Translations under genes and position numbers: made by a program
In this document: positions 1-11,460 of the stretch, in pieces
Position numbering within the stretch: the first letter of the stretch is position 1
Layout: every line of letters starts with the position of its first letter
The notes under the pieces: generated by a model
Told to the model about the DNA's origin: nothing
The model's input: only the letters and a program-made list of their open reading frames with translations
Databases searched by the model: none
DNA from: Porodaedalea pini
Taxonomy: Eukaryota > Basidiomycota > Agaricomycetes > Hymenochaetales > Hymenochaetaceae
NCBI GenBank assembly: GCA_002794775.1
Contig: NBAY01000075.1
Coordinates: forward strand, 142,378 to 206,377
DNA length: 64,000 nucleotides
Direction: 5' to 3'

Positions 1-385
1 CCAACAAGGGCCTCCTGCACGCCGACAGGTACCAACCCCGCACACCGATAAGCGTGACGTGACGGGCGTCACTTTCGGAGGTGCCGGCCAACCGATGGAC
101 GTCTCGATGAATGAGGCGCAACGAAAGCGCGCGTGCTGGATTTGCGGCGGACTGGGACACTTTAAGGATAAATGTCCACAGGCGAAGCCGATCATCCAGC
201 GTATGTTGGAGCTGATGGCACCGGGTGAGCACCGCCTCATCGCTGACGAGCTCGGCGCGATGAAGGAGTCGGCATTCGAGGAAGTCGTGGACACTCGAAG
301 ATCGATGGTGGAGGACTACGTGGAAGAAGAAGACAATGACGAAGAGGTCGTCGACTCACAGGGTTTTGCGAGTGGTCAGGCGTAG
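1..385 (+). pseudogene. gag, C-terminal part (CCHC zinc knuckle), upstream copy
   Basis: This is the nucleocapsid end of Gag, which packages the element RNA into cytoplasmic particles. A retroviral-type zinc knuckle is visible as Cys-Trp-Ile-Cys, then Gly-His, then Lys-Cys (C-x2-C-x4-H-x4-C, about bases 136-175). An acidic tail follows and ends in TAG at 383-385. The heptamer G GGT TTT at 361-367 lies in the overlap with the pol frame. The start is outside the window. It is identical to 5832-6216 in the next copy. Confidence 0.85.
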
Positions 386-3300
386 CCATCGGGGCGACTG
401 ACCGAGAAGAACAAGGGACTTCGAATCCGGATTCGCTAAAATATAACCAACCGTTTGTACATTACATAGATGCAAACAACGTCGATGGTTTTCCCAATTA
501 CGAAGTCCCCACCGGTGTGAACGAAGATGAAGAGTACGAGCAACTGTTCATGAGAGGAACTGGCGGACGCCAGCTGGACCTTCTCCTGACTGTAGAGCAC
601 GAAATAGCGGGTGAGGCAAGAGAGATAGATGCGCATGCCCTTGTGGATTCGGGATGCACGGGATCCTGCATCGACGTCAGGTTCGTCGAGAGGTACGGCT
701 TGGAAACGAAACGCTACATTCGACCCCTCGCAGTGCTCAACGCCGATGGCACGCACAATGAGGCCGGATTGATCGAGGAGTACATTGACGTCGAGCTCAT
801 GATCGGCGGTCACCAGGAGAGGATCGTCCTCGCAGTAACATCCCTAGCGTCGTCAAACATCTTCCTGGGGTACGACTGGCTTCGACGTCACAATCCGGAG
901 GTCGACTGGAAAACGGGTTCGATCGAATTCACCCGCTGTCCAGAAGAATGTGTGATCAAGAGGGAGCCGGTGGAGGACCTAGGCAAGGTGAAAAAGGTGG
1001 TGGAACAGATGAGGAGAGTGAGTGAGGTGCAAATGGACAAGGCGTCCTGGCCCGCATACCTCAACGACTACGCCGACGTTTTCAGCGAAAAAGGTTTCGA
1101 GAAGCTGCCGGAACACCGACCCTGGGACCATGTCATAGACTTGAAGCCCGACTTCAAACCGAGCGACTGTAAGATCTACCCGCTCACGCCAACTGAGCAG
1201 CAGTCACTCAAGGACTTCCTTGATGAAAATCTGAAGTTGGGTCGTATTCGACGATCGATATCGCCCATGGCGTCGCCCTTCTTCTTCATTAAGAAGGCCG
1301 ACAAATCGCTACGCCCTATCCAGGATTACTGTAAGCTCAATGATGGTACGATCAAGAACAAGTATCCCCTCCCTCTCATTGACGAACTCGTTGACAAGGT
1401 CAAGAAAGCGAAGTACATCACTAAGCTTGACCTTCGCTGGGGGTATTACAATATCCGGATCCGAGAGGGCGACGAATGGAAGGCAGCATTCCGCACGAAC
1501 ATGGGCCTCTTCGAACCAACGGTCATGTTTTTTGGCCTTTGCAACGCGCCGGCCACGTTCCAGGCCTTTGTCAACCACATCTTTAAGGACCTAATCTACG
1601 CAAACTTGATCATCGTATACCTCGACGACATCCTGATCCTTTCAGAAACCATTGAGGAGCATATCGATACGTCGAGGTGCATACTCCAGATCCTCCGAGA
1701 AAATGGCCTGTACCTGAAGCCGGAGAAGTGCGAGTTTGATGCCAAGGTCGTCAAATACCTCGGCCACATCATCGGCAATGGAGAGATCAGGGCTGACCCG
1801 GCAAAGACGGAGGCGATTGCGAACTGGCCAGTCCCACGGAACCTCAAAGAGCTGCAATGGTTCCTCGGTATGGGAAACTGGCTGAGACGGTTTATTAAGG
1901 ACTACAGCAAGGTGGTCCGACCGTTGACGTCGTTAACGGGCAAGAAGGACTGGGTATGGGAGACCGAACAGCAGGAAGCATTCGAGGAGCTGAGACGACG
2001 TCTCTGCTCACCTCCAGTCCTAGCCATCGCCAACGACGAAGGCCCTTTCCGTGTAGAAGCGGACTCGTCGAACTTTGCGCTCGGTGGTGTGTTGCTGCAG
2101 AAGCAGGAAGGGAAGTGGAGGGTGATCGCCTACAGGTCAGAGGCGCTTGAACCGGCGGAACGAAACTACGAGATCTACGACAAGGAGATGCTCGCGATCG
2201 TTTCGGCGCTCAAGGAGTGGCGGCAATACCTCCTTGGCGCTCGCCACAAGATTGAAATCTGGTCTGACCACGCCAACCTCACCTACTTCAGGTCGGCGCA
2301 GAAGCTGAGCTATCGCCAAGCTCGCTGGCAGACCGAACTTGAAGAATTCGACTTCCACCTCGAACACAAGTCGGGCAAGACGATGGGCAAGGCTGACCTG
2401 CTATCGCGCATGGCGGGCTATGATCAGGGCAAGGATGACAACGATGGGGTCGTGTTCATCAAGGATAAGTGGTTGAACCGTGGAGTGGTGCAGACATCAC
2501 GCGACAAGGTGGTGGAATGAGTGGGTGAAGCACAGAAAGCGCAGGACGAGTCGGAGAGGCCTACGGGTTTGGTGGAGGTCGACGGGTTGTGGCGGATGAA
2601 AGGCAAGGTCTATGTTCCATTGACAATGAAGGAGGCCGTGTTGCGGGAGTGCCACGACTCGGTTCTAGCTGGTCATCCGGGAGCGTCGAAGACAGTAGAA
2701 CTCGTCCGTCGCGATTTCTGGTGGACATCGATGTTCTCCGACGTCCGAGCATACGTCTGAGGATGCGACCGTTGTCAACGGACGAAAGCCTTAAGAACGT
2801 CGAAGTCTAGACCACTTCATCCAAACGCTGTCCCTGAAGGACCCTGGGAAATTGTTACGGTCGACCTAATCGGAGAGCTCCCGGACTCCAAGGGACACAA
2901 CGCGATCTGCGTCTTCGTGGATAGGTTCTCGAAGCAGATGCACGCGATCCCGACGACGACGAGGCTGTCAGCAGAAGGCATGGCCCAGCTGTACCGCGAC
3001 CACGTCTTCCGCCTCCATGGCCTACCGAAGAAGATCATCCACGACCGAGGCACGCAGTTCGATGCGTCGATGATGAAGGAGCTGTACAAACTTCTGCACA
3101 TTGAAGGCAACCCGTCGACAGCGTACCATCCACAGACGGATGGTCAAACGGAACGCGTTAACCAAGAGCTCGAACAGTACCTTCGACTCTTCGTTAACCA
3201 TCGGCAATCGGATTGGAAGGACTGGCTCCCCCTCGCAGAGTTCGCATACAACAACCGCGAACACTCAGCAACGAAGATGTCCCCCTTCTACACGAACACA

Positions 3301-4011
3301 GGACGTCATCCCTTGAGCTTCGACACGACGCGAACCTCATCTGCTAACATGTCAGCGGAAGAATTCGCAAAGCACATCAAGGAGACTCATCGTGTTGCTA
3401 AGGACAACCTAGTCAAGGCAGCAGAGGACATGAAGCGCTACCATGACCGGACAGCAGGAGCTTCGGTGGAATACAAGGCTGGAGACAAGGTCTTCCTTGA
3501 CGGGCGAAACATCAATATGGACTCGCCGACAAAGAAACTCGCAGACAAATGGTACGGCCTCTTTGACGTCGTCGACAAGATAGGAGCGAGCGCGTACAAG
3601 CTTAAACTCCCGAAGCGATGGAAAAAGGTCCACCCTGTCTTCAACGAAGCCCTATTGAAACCCGCCATCGAACCGTCCTTTGAAAGCCAGAAGCAACCGC
3701 CGCCGCCACCGCCAGACATCGTCGACAACGAGGAGGAGTACGAACTCGAGGAAGTCTTAGACTCACGTCTACACCGAGGGAAACTACAGTACCTTGTCAA
3801 GTGGGTCGGCTACAATGAACCTACTTGGCAGCCTGAGACGGACTTCGGCGAAAACGCGAAGGAGGCGATCGCTGAGTTTTACCTCAAACATCCTGGTGCA
3901 CCTTGGAAACTAAACATCCCTTGTCAACGACTCCGTCCGCTCTTCGTCAACACCGAGCCTGACGACCACGATCATGGTTGGTCGGGACGCCCAACCTTGA
4001 AGGGGGGGTAA
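367..4011 (+). pseudogene. pol polyprotein with two in-frame TGA stops, upstream copy
   Basis: One reading frame encodes, in order, an aspartic protease (D-S-G near base 645), reverse transcriptase (V-Y-L-D-D near 1620), RNase H (E-A-D-S, then D-K-E-M, then S-D-H), an H2C2/DDE integrase (V-D-L-I, H-D-R-G, N-Q-E-L) and a C-terminal chromodomain (about 3720-3890). TGA stops at 2518-2520 and 2758-2760 split the integrase from the RT. The first aligns with a CGA arginine codon in the diverged element at 10664-16934. The frame has no good ATG near its start, which fits translation as a Gag fusion. The stop TAA (4009-4011) is part of the polypurine tract before the LTR. As read it cannot make a full Pol. 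Confidence 0.9.
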
Positions 4012-4424
4012 TGTTAGAACCTGAACTTTCACCTTTTCCTTTATTTTCACTTTCACCTTTTCCTTTATCATATTGGTCCTTTTCATTATATTTACCCATC
4101 TTACACAATCATTCCCACACTGCCTTCATTCGTTCTATTCCTACTCGTTATGTAATGTTAGGTAATATAGTCTCACGGTCGTCGCTATATAAGGTCTCAG
4201 GAATCGCATGAACTCCTTGTTCTGCTTTTCCTCTTACCTCCGCGACGACCTAGGTGAGACTCGTCCCCTTTGTATTAGTTTAGACTTGTATTAATCCTCT
4301 TACCTCCGCGACGACCTAGCCTGAGTATAGCGTGTCCCGAGTCCCACTCGAGCATAACACGTCCCAGACAACAGTCAGCCGAGGCCTGCCCAGTTCGAGT
4401 CATCTCCCGGACTCCCGCCTAACA
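4012..4424 (+). repeat. LTR shared by the two tandem chromovirus copies (413 bp)
   Basis: It begins TGTTAG and ends CTAACA, with a G-rich polypurine tract immediately upstream and the primer site immediately downstream. It is co-linear with 9843-10255 at an offset of 5831. All differences I found lie in the last 31 bases (4394 T for C, 4402 A for G, 4417 G for A). It contains the TATA box, the presumed transcript start and a GC-rich 3' half in which an 18-bp stretch beginning CTCTTACCTCCGCG recurs. Confidence 0.93.
4186..4192 (+). promoter_or_regulatory. TATA box in LTR
   Basis: TATATAA lies 33 bp before the GTTCTGCTTTT that is complementary to the primer site. That is normal spacing for a pol II start. 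The same box is at 10017-10023 (right LTR of the tandem) and 10850-10856 (the diverged element). Confidence 0.7.
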
Positions 4425-4425
4425 T

Positions 4426-4436
4426 AAAAGCAGAAC
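4426..4436 (+). promoter_or_regulatory. Self-priming primer-binding site (Tf1-like)
   Basis: AAAAGCAGAAC starts 2 bp after the LTR and is an exact 11-nt complement of GTTCTGCTTTT at 4219-4229, about where transcription should begin. No match to a tRNA 3' end is visible. In the Tf1/sushi group the 5' end of the element RNA folds back on the PBS to prime reverse transcription. The same pairing is kept in the diverged element (10883-10893 with 11091-11101). Confidence 0.75.
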
Positions 4437-4812
4437 CCCACCCAGGCTCATCCCCAGTGTACGTCGTCACTGTCAACTCGCCTTCACCCAGTCCAGAGGA
4501 GCACTCCCCTCGACGGATTTGGCGTGTAAACTCCCTGAACGACAACCCTCAACCCTGCCCGGACGTTTTCGGATGTTCGTGTATTACATAAACCTACACC
4601 CGACATTTCCCGACCCTGGCTCTTCGTTTCTCCCTCTGGTGGAGGAACCATCTGACCTGGACGTGGGTAACACACCGTGTACAGTCGACGACATCGTTGT
4701 CGATTGTGATCGCGATCGCCTCCTTCCGTTTGGTCATCAAACTCGCCGACGAACCTGTCCTTCGTCAGCGTAACGTACATCCGGACAACCAGCCCCTACC
4801 TGTTCCACCCCC

Positions 4813-6216
4813 GACGTAGTCAAGATAGATCTCACCGAGGAACAACAGCGGGCTCTCCCCTCTTCTTCACGCTACGACGCGGAACGCCAATCGTACGTAG
4901 CGGACGACAGAAACCACCACACTTATAATCTTTGGTGGAGTGACACTAGGCACGCCTGGCACTCGACTGATCAGTCTTCCGGCGAGCGAACTCGTTGGGC
5001 GCCTCGACCTCCCCGTGCACCATCGTCACCGACAGTCTCGACATCCTCAGTCGTCCTCCCAAGTGAACCAGGAGGCTATCGTACACCCCATAGAGACTTG
5101 TCACCACCGACACCCCCTGAGCGCCTGACACATACGCCCGTACCAGCGATGGCTGAAGGTTTCACTCAAAGGCAGCAACAAGAGATCGCAGCGATCGTGG
5201 CTGCCGCCTTCACCCGAGCAGCAACGAACGCCCCTGCAGCCCAAGCTCCAGCTCCCTCAATTGACGTCGCCCGGCCACGCGAATTCGCTGGCGGCGATGA
5301 CTATCTCGACTTCAAGCGTGAAGTCCTACTCTTCGTCTCGGCGAACCCCACGAGGTATCCCTCGTCGTCGAGCAAGATCTACGTCGCCCTCTCTTACCTC
5401 AAGGGTGGTAACGCGTCGACGTGGGCGCAAAACTACGTCCAGGAATTCACAACAAATGGCGTCGTGAGTTTTACGGACGACTGGACCAAGTTCCAGGAAC
5501 GACTGGATGCCTCCTTTGATGATCCGAACAGGAAGGAGAAGGCGCTGAAGAAATTCCGAGACAAGATCCAGAAGGACCTCTCCGCCGACCAGTTCTTCCA
5601 GGACCTCGACGTGATCATCAAGGCAGCGGAGCTGAAGGACGAAAGCGTCATTTGTGACCGCCTGCAACGTGCGATGAACATCGAGGTAGTCCGCGGCGTG
5701 TTGAGGTCGACACCCGTGCCAACAACGTATGAGGCATGGAAAAAGAAGGCCATTGAGATCGATCGGGGTGAACAGCAGATTCGCGCCATCCAATGAGGTC
5801 GTACATTGCCGTTTACGCCCCGTCCGACGCCCCAACAAGGGCCTCCTGCACGCCGACAGGTACCAACCCCGCACACCGATAAGCGTGACGTGACGGGCGT
5901 CACTTTCGGAGGTGCCGGCCAACCGATGGACGTCTCGATGAATGAGGCGCAACGAAAGCGCGCGTGCTGGATTTGCGGCGGACTGGGACACTTTAAGGAT
6001 AAATGTCCACAGGCGAAGCCGATCATCCAGCGTATGTTGGAGCTGATGGCACCGGGTGAGCACCGCCTCATCGCTGACGAGCTCGGCGCGATGAAGGAGT
6101 CGGCATTCGAGGAAGTCGTGGACACTCGAAGATCGATGGTGGAGGACTACGTGGAAGAAGAAGACAATGACGAAGAGGTCGTCGACTCACAGGGTTTTGC
6201 GAGTGGTCAGGCGTAG
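4813..6216 (+). pseudogene. gag, with one in-frame TGA
   Basis: An open frame from about 4813 encodes a Ty3-type Gag: a capsid-like region (about 5250-5790), a TGA at 5794-5796, then a linker, a C-x2-C-x4-H-x4-C zinc knuckle (about 5967-6006) and an acidic tail ending at TAG 6214-6216. The first good ATG is at 5149; translation of similar sequence further upstream (4510-4780) suggests an older N-terminus broken by a frameshift. The TGA is also present at the same place in the diverged element (12460-12462). Gag would assemble cytoplasmic particles around the element RNA. Confidence 0.8.
6192..6198 (+). promoter_or_regulatory. Candidate -1 frameshift heptamer G GGT TTT between gag and pol
   Basis: The pol frame is -1 to gag and is open across the gag stop. 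Within the short overlap the zero-frame codons GGT TTT preceded by G fit X XXY YYZ. The heptamer and both frames are kept in the upstream copy (361-367) and in the diverged element (12858-12864). A downstream stimulatory structure was not assessed. Confidence 0.5.
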
Positions 6217-9200
6217 CCATCGGGGCGACTGACCGAGAAGAACAAGGGACTTCGAATCCGGATTCGCTAAAATATAACCAACCGTTTGTACATTACATAG
6301 ATGCAAACAACGTCGATGGTTTTCCCAATTACGAAGTCCCCACCGGTGTGAACGAAGATGAAGAGTACGAGCAACTGTTCATGAGAGGAACTGGCGGACG
6401 CCAGCTGGACCTTCTCCTGACTGTAGAGCACGAAATAGCGGGTGAGGCAAGAGAGATAGATGCGCATGCCCTTGTGGATTCGGGATGCACGGGATCCTGC
6501 ATCGACGTCAGGTTCGTCGAGAGGTACGGCTTGGAAACGAAACGCTACATTCGACCCCTCGCAGTGCTCAACGCCGATGGCACGCACAATGAGGCCGGAT
6601 TGATCGAGGAGTACATTGACGTCGAGCTCATGATCGGCGGTCACCAGGAGAGGATCGTCCTCGCAGTAACATCCCTAGCGTCGTCAAACATCTTCCTGGG
6701 GTACGACTGGCTTCGACGTCACAATCCGGAGGTCGACTGGAAAACGGGTTCGATCGAATTCACCCGCTGTCCAGAAGAATGTGTGATCAAGAGGGAGCCG
6801 GTGGAGGACCTAGGCAAGGTGAAAAAGGTGGTGGAACAGATGAGGAGAGTGAGTGAGGTGCAAATGGACAAGGCGTCCTGGCCCGCATACCTCAACGACT
6901 ACGCCGACGTTTTCAGCGAAAAAGGTTTCGAGAAGCTGCCGGAACACCGACCCTGGGACCATGTCATAGACTTGAAGCCCGACTTCAAACCGAGCGACTG
7001 TAAGATCTACCCGCTCACGCCAACTGAGCAGCAGTCACTCAAGGACTTCCTTGATGAAAATCTGAAGTTGGGTCGTATTCGACGATCGATATCGCCCATG
7101 GCGTCGCCCTTCTTCTTCATTAAGAAGGCCGACAAATCGCTACGCCCTATCCAGGATTACTGTAAGCTCAATGATGGTACGATCAAGAACAAGTATCCCC
7201 TCCCTCTCATTGACGAACTCGTTGACAAGGTCAAGAAAGCGAAGTACATCACTAAGCTTGACCTTCGCTGGGGGTATTACAATATCCGGATCCGAGAGGG
7301 CGACGAATGGAAGGCAGCATTCCGCACGAACATGGGCCTCTTCGAACCAACGGTCATGTTTTTTGGCCTTTGCAACGCGCCGGCCACGTTCCAGGCCTTT
7401 GTCAACCACATCTTTAAGGACCTAATCTACGCAAACTTGATCATCGTATACCTCGACGACATCCTGATCCTTTCAGAAACCATTGAGGAGCATATCGATA
7501 CGTCGAGGTGCATACTCCAGATCCTCCGAGAAAATGGCCTGTACCTGAAGCCGGAGAAGTGCGAGTTTGATGCCAAGGTCGTCAAATACCTCGGCCACAT
7601 CATCGGCAATGGAGAGATCAGGGCTGACCCGGCAAAGACGGAGGCGATTGCGAACTGGCCAGTCCCACGGAACCTCAAAGAGCTGCAATGGTTCCTCGGT
7701 ATGGGAAACTGGCTGAGACGGTTTATTAAGGACTACAGCAAGGTGGTCCGACCGTTGACGTCGTTAACGGGCAAGAAGGACTGGGTATGGGAGACCGAAC
7801 AGCAGGAAGCATTCGAGGAGCTGAGACGACGTCTCTGCTCACCTCCAGTCCTAGCCATCGCCAACGACGAAGGCCCTTTCCGTGTAGAAGCGGACTCGTC
7901 GAACTTTGCGCTCGGTGGTGTGTTGCTGCAGAAGCAGGAAGGGAAGTGGAGGGTGATCGCCTACAGGTCAGAGGCGCTTGAACCGGCGGAACGAAACTAC
8001 GAGATCTACGACAAGGAGATGCTCGCGATCGTTTCGGCGCTCAAGGAGTGGCGGCAATACCTCCTTGGCGCTCGCCACAAGATTGAAATCTGGTCTGACC
8101 ACGCCAACCTCACCTACTTCAGGTCGGCGCAGAAGCTGAGCTATCGCCAAGCTCGCTGGCAGACCGAACTTGAAGAATTCGACTTCCACCTCGAACACAA
8201 GTCGGGCAAGACGATGGGCAAGGCTGACCTGCTATCGCGCATGGCGGGCTATGATCAGGGCAAGGATGACAACGATGGGGTCGTGTTCATCAAGGATAAG
8301 TGGTTGAACCGTGGAGTGGTGCAGACATCACGCGACAAGGTGGTGGAATGAGTGGGTGAAGCACAGAAAGCGCAGGACGAGTCGGAGAGGCCTACGGGTT
8401 TGGTGGAGGTCGACGGGTTGTGGCGGATGAAAGGCAAGGTCTATGTTCCATTGACAATGAAGGAGGCCGTGTTGCGGGAGTGCCACGACTCGGTTCTAGC
8501 TGGTCATCCGGGAGCGTCGAAGACAGTAGAACTCGTCCGTCGCGATTTCTGGTGGACATCGATGTTCTCCGACGTCCGAGCATACGTCTGAGGATGCGAC
8601 CGTTGTCAACGGACGAAAGCCTTAAGAACGTCGAAGTCTAGACCACTTCATCCAAACGCTGTCCCTGAAGGACCCTGGGAAATTGTTACGGTCGACCTAA
8701 TCGGAGAGCTCCCGGACTCCAAGGGACACAACGCGATCTGCGTCTTCGTGGATAGGTTCTCGAAGCAGATGCACGCGATCCCGACGACGACGAGGCTGTC
8801 AGCAGAAGGCATGGCCCAGCTGTACCGCGACCACGTCTTCCGCCTCCATGGCCTACCGAAGAAGATCATCCACGACCGAGGCACGCAGTTCGATGCGTCG
8901 ATGATGAAGGAGCTGTACAAACTTCTGCACATTGAAGGCAACCCGTCGACAGCGTACCATCCACAGACGGATGGTCAAACGGAACGCGTTAACCAAGAGC
9001 TCGAACAGTACCTTCGACTCTTCGTTAACCATCGGCAATCGGATTGGAAGGACTGGCTCCCCCTCGCAGAGTTCGCATACAACAACCGCGAACACTCAGC
9101 AACGAAGATGTCCCCCTTCTACACGAACACAGGACGTCATCCCTTGAGCTTCGACACGACGCGAACCTCATCTGCTAACATGTCAGCGGAAGAATTCGCA

Positions 9201-9842
9201 AAGCACATCAAGGAGACTCATCGTGTTGCTAAGGACAACCTAGTCAAGGCAGCAGAGGACATGAAGCGCTACCATGACCGGACAGCAGGAGCTTCGGTGG
9301 AATACAAGGCTGGAGACAAGGTCTTCCTTGACGGGCGAAACATCAATATGGACTCGCCGACAAAGAAACTCGCAGACAAATGGTACGGCCTCTTTGACGT
9401 CGTCGACAAGATAGGAGCGAGCGCGTACAAGCTTAAACTCCCGAAGCGATGGAAAAAGGTCCACCCTGTCTTCAACGAAGCCCTATTGAAACCCGCCATC
9501 GAACCGTCCTTTGAAAGCCAGAAGCAACCGCCGCCGCCACCGCCAGACATCGTCGACAACGAGGAGGAGTACGAACTCGAGGAAGTCTTAGACTCACGTC
9601 TACACCGAGGGAAACTACAGTACCTTGTCAAGTGGGTCGGCTACAATGAACCTACTTGGCAGCCTGAGACGGACTTCGGCGAAAACGCGAAGGAGGCGAT
9701 CGCTGAGTTTTACCTCAAACATCCTGGTGCACCTTGGAAACTAAACATCCCTTGTCAACGACTCCGTCCGCTCTTCGTCAACACCGAGCCTGACGACCAC
9801 GATCATGGTTGGTCGGGACGCCCAACCTTGAAGGGGGGGTAA
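6198..9842 (+). pseudogene. pol polyprotein with two in-frame TGA stops
   Basis: The domain order is protease, RT, RNase H, integrase, chromodomain, as in chromoviruses. Visible catalytic marks are protease D-S-G, RT Y-L-D-D (about 7451), RNase H acidic residues, and integrase D, D, E in V-D-L-I, H-D-R-G and N-Q-E-L. The integrase zinc region is interrupted: the two His lie before the TGA at 8589-8591 and the two Cys (G-C-D-R-C) after it. Another TGA is at 8349-8351. The chromodomain (about 9550-9720, with Y-L-V-K-W-V-G-Y) would direct integration to particular chromatin. Premature stops are identical to those of the upstream copy. Confidence 0.9.
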
Positions 9843-10255
9843 TGTTAGAACCTGAACTTTCACCTTTTCCTTTATTTTCACTTTCACCTTTTCCTTTATC
9901 ATATTGGTCCTTTTCATTATATTTACCCATCTTACACAATCATTCCCACACTGCCTTCATTCGTTCTATTCCTACTCGTTATGTAATGTTAGGTAATATA
10001 GTCTCACGGTCGTCGCTATATAAGGTCTCAGGAATCGCATGAACTCCTTGTTCTGCTTTTCCTCTTACCTCCGCGACGACCTAGGTGAGACTCGTCCCCT
10101 TTGTATTAGTTTAGACTTGTATTAATCCTCTTACCTCCGCGACGACCTAGCCTGAGTATAGCGTGTCCCGAGTCCCACTCGAGCATAACACGTCCCAGAC
10201 AACAGTCAGCCGAGGCCTGCCCAGTCCGAGTCGTCTCCCGGACTCCCACCTAACA
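9843..10255 (+). repeat. Right LTR of the tandem chromovirus
   Basis: TGTTAG...CTAACA, 413 bp, co-linear with 4012-4424. At the three variable positions near its end it mostly agrees with the LTRs of the element at 10664-16934 (C and G at the first two). Confidence 0.93.
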
Positions 10256-10280
10256 CTCTATAAATTTCCTACACACCATC

Positions 10281-10663
10281 ATGGACTTGGAAAATCTCCA
10301 GGCCTGCCTGAACACTCACTCTCAGCTTGTTAAAAGCATCACTCTTCAGCAGCTTATTACTTTCTACAATCTTCTGCTACACCTGAGGCATCAAATTAAG
10401 CTGAACACACTCAAGCAACTAGGCTTAGCACCAGAGTGTCTTCCACTGTCAATCCATAACTTTCTATGTGACTCAGTTCAACTTTCTGGTGAGGACTGTA
10501 GTGCCTGTTGGCAAGGGATTTGCCATTACATCTGGGATGCTATGGGGGAGCACGTTGAGGCAGAAGGTTGCTTAGATCTTTTCTTTACACATGGGATTCG
10601 ACATGAGATTGGTATGAAGGCATAGTTCTCTGCTCCTTACCCAGGATTACTAAAACCTGGCTT
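10281..10663 (+). pseudogene. CxC5-type (KDZ-transposase-associated cysteine cluster) gene, 5' piece
   Basis: An ATG at 10281 opens a 114-codon frame with the helical N-terminal pattern of CxC5 proteins (L-P-L-S-I-H-N-F-L, then L-S-x-E-D, then I-W-D). After a TAG at 10623-10625 the same frame continues to 10663, where a chromovirus is inserted, and resumes at 16940 without a gap once the element and one copy of GGCTT are removed. CxC5 modules are found with KDZ DNA transposases in mushroom-forming fungi; their function is not established. The family call is by sequence pattern from memory. Confidence 0.65.
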
Positions 10664-11089
10664 TGTTAGGACTCAAACTTTTACCTTTTCTTTTATTTTC
10701 CCTTTTACCATTTCTTTTCTTTTAACCGTTCCTTTTCATTATATTTAATCATCTTTTCAATCATTTCCCACACTCCCTCCACATGACCTTCATTTGTTCC
10801 TTTCCATTCGTTTATGTAACTTTAGATAATATAGTCCCACGGTCGCCACTATATAAGGTCTCAGGAATTGTATGAACTCCTTGTTCTGCTTTTCCTCTTA
10901 CCTCCACGACGACCTAGGTGAGACTCATTCTCCTTGTATTAGTTTAGACTTGTATTAATCCTCTTACCTCCGCGATGACCTAGCCTGAGTACAGCGTGTC
11001 CTGAGTCCCCGCTCGAGTATAGCACATCCCAGACAACAGTCAGCCGAGGCCTGCCTAGTCCGAGTCGTCTCCCGGACTCCTGCCTAACA
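10664..11089 (+). repeat. Left LTR of the diverged chromovirus
   Basis: 426 bp, TGTTAGG...CCTAACA, with TATATAA at 10850 and the self-priming segment GTTCTGCTTTT at 10883-10893. Confidence 0.93.
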
Positions 11090-11460
11090 TAAAAGCAGAA
11101 CCCCACCCGGGCTCATCCCTAGCATATGTCGTCGCTGTCGACTCGCCTTCACTCAGTCTAGAGGAGCGCTCCCCTCGACGGACTTGATGTGTAAACCCCC
11201 TGAACGACAACCCTCAACCCTGCCCGGACGTTTTTGGACGTTTGCGTATTACATAAACCTTGCAACCGACTTTTCCCGACCCTGGCTCTCCGCATCTCCT
11301 TTTGGTGGAGGAGCCACTTGACCTGGATGTGGGTAACGTTGCATGTACAGTCGTCAACCTCATTGTCGATTGTTATTTCCACCGCGTCCTTCCGTCTCGT
11401 TATCAACTTCACTGACGAACCCGTTCAATGTTAGCATAACCCGGGATCAAACGCGCAACC

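Larger units (their letters stand above)
1..4424 (+). mobile_element. Ty3/gypsy chromovirus, upstream tandem copy (cut by window start)
   Basis: Bases 1 to about 4393 match 5832 to about 10224, and the encoded proteins, premature stops included, are identical. The 3' part of gag, all of pol and the right LTR of this copy are in the window; its left LTR and most of gag lie upstream. Its right LTR (4012-4424) doubles as the left LTR of the next copy, giving LTR-internal-LTR-internal-LTR. The C-terminal chromodomain places it among chromoviruses. The identity could reflect unequal crossover or an assembly duplication; LTR variants favour crossover (see findings). Confidence 0.93.
4012..10255 (+). 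mobile_element. Ty3/gypsy chromovirus, full-length downstream tandem copy
   Basis: LTR 4012-4424, internal region 4425-9842, LTR 9843-10255. The right flank begins CTCTA (10256-10260), so the target duplication should be CTCTA to the left of the missing outer LTR. The two LTRs differ at three positions over 413 bp. Both gag and pol carry in-frame stops, so this copy is probably not autonomous. It sits just 5' of the CxC5 gene start at 10281. Confidence 0.93.

Noticed and set aside
436..813. Minus-strand open frames within the chromoviruses and copia (for example 436-813, 5326-6063, 60268-60606)
   Set aside because: They are shadows of gag and pol on the other strand, with no start context or domain of their own.
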